Shown here: piece by piece, positions 30,388 through 30,788 of the stretch
How positions within the stretch are numbered: position 1 is the stretch's first letter
Layout: the number at the start of each line of letters is the position of its first letter
Source: Flavobacteriales bacterium UBA958
GTDB taxonomy: Bacteria; Bacteroidota; Bacteroidia; Flavobacteriales_D; Crocinitomicaceae
Reading direction: 5' to 3'
Length of the DNA stretch: 30,788 bases
Assembly (NCBI GenBank): GCA_002293045.1
Contig: DBCM01000012.1
Coordinates: 1-30,788, forward strand
The notes under the pieces: model-generated
The model's database searches: none
What the model saw: only the letters and a program-made list of their open reading frames with translations
What the model was told of the DNA's origin: nothing
Translations under genes and position numbers: made by a program

Positions 30388-30788
30388 TCATTCAATGCTT
30401 TCCAAACCAGATCTTTCAGTTCAGACAATCCCGTTTGTGCTACTGCAGATATAAAACAAACCGGTAAATCTTTTGGAAGTAGTTTGGTCATTTGTTTTAT
30501 CATGAGTTCATCCAACATGTCACTTTTCGTAATTGCAAGCAAACGTGTTTTGTGTACCAATTCCGGATTGTACTTTTTGAGTTCCTTCAATAGGATTTTG
30601 TATTCTTTTTTAATGTCGATGCTATCCGCAGGTATCATGAAGAGGAGAACAGAATTACGCTCAATGTGTCTAAGGAAACGCAATCCAAGGCCTTTTCCTT
30701 CATGTGCCCCCTCAATAATTCCAGGAATATCAGCCATGACAAAAGAACGATGGTCTCGGTACGAGACAATCCCTAAATTCGGTCTAAG
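30384..30788 (-). CDS. obg: GTPase Obg, C-terminal part
   Basis: The frame is open to the window edge, so the N-terminal Obg fold and the P-loop lie outside. The visible 134 residues begin LRPNLGIVSYRDHRSFVMAD. They carry the G3 motif DIPG followed by IIEGAHEGKGLGLRFLRHIE, typical of Obg, then G4 as TKSD (usually NKxD) and a G5-like ISAVAQTGLSELK. No long C-terminal extension (OCT domain) is present, as in many Bacteroidota. Obg is a ribosome-associated GTPase needed for 50S assembly and stress control. Its stop overlaps the PAP2 start by 4 bp, so obg probably leads this operon. Confidence 0.93.
   Translation of the reverse strand, partial: LRPNLGIVSYRDHRSFVMADIPGIIEGAHEGKGLGLRFLRHIERNSVLLFMIPADSIDIKKEYKILLKELKKYNPELVHKTRLLAITKSDMLDELMIKQMTKLLPKDLPVCFISAVAQTGLSELKDLVWKALNE

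Overview
The window reads as a stretch of chromosome from a member of Bacteroidota, most likely class Flavobacteriia. Four things support this. The left end is a secreted protein with a SprB repeat and a type A C-terminal sorting domain of the type IX secretion system (T9SS). Many gene starts are preceded by the Bacteroidota promoter elements TTG and TAnnTTTG rather than by Shine-Dalgarno sites. A minus-strand block reads parA-parB-DUF5683-dapB-lepB-wbqC, a gene order I recall from flavobacteria. The predicted surface and secreted proteins are also of Bacteroidota type. No species can be named from the sequence alone.

Layout. 1-2036: end of the T9SS cargo gene, a terminator, and a self-contained DUF4143-type AAA ATPase gene. 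2037-3009: the only sizeable gene-poor segment. It holds a degraded gene end, small hairpins, two copies of a ~58 bp palindrome-bearing repeat, a ~70 bp tandem duplication, and tRNA-Lys(TTT) with its promoter and terminator. 3010-5286: aroK, a secreted beta-rich protein, and a beta-propeller protein. 5283-10711: the parA-to-wbqC operon. 10791-15620: an FHA membrane protein, rplS, a PorE-like TPR/PD40/OmpA envelope protein, threonine aldolase and a TSUP transporter. 15617-18892: an operon of a nucleotide-sugar dehydratase (FlaA1/CapD family), a hotdog thioesterase and a MORN-like repeat protein. 18952-21512: small secreted proteins and lipoproteins plus a CYTH-domain protein. 21557-24799: a large BNR/VPS10-like propeller protein. 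24881-29459: a PcfJ-like protein, a sodium:solute symporter and an unknown protein with a putative N-terminal HTH. 29456-30788: crcB, a PAP2 phosphatase and the 3' end of obg, as an operon running in from the right.

The genes are mostly housekeeping and envelope functions packed tightly. Six convergent gene pairs end with overlapping stop codons or a 2 bp gap, so there is almost no 3' non-coding DNA. I see no complete insertion sequence, prophage, CRISPR array or toxin-antitoxin pair. I do not claim a proven new system. The most unusual items are the repeat-rich tRNA-Lys segment with its inserted ATPase, a G9 tract in the PAP2 gene whose slippage would truncate the protein, promoter elements placed so close to parA and the dehydratase gene that their mRNAs may be leaderless, and two poorly characterised proteins (PcfJ-like and putative HTH) either side of a symporter.
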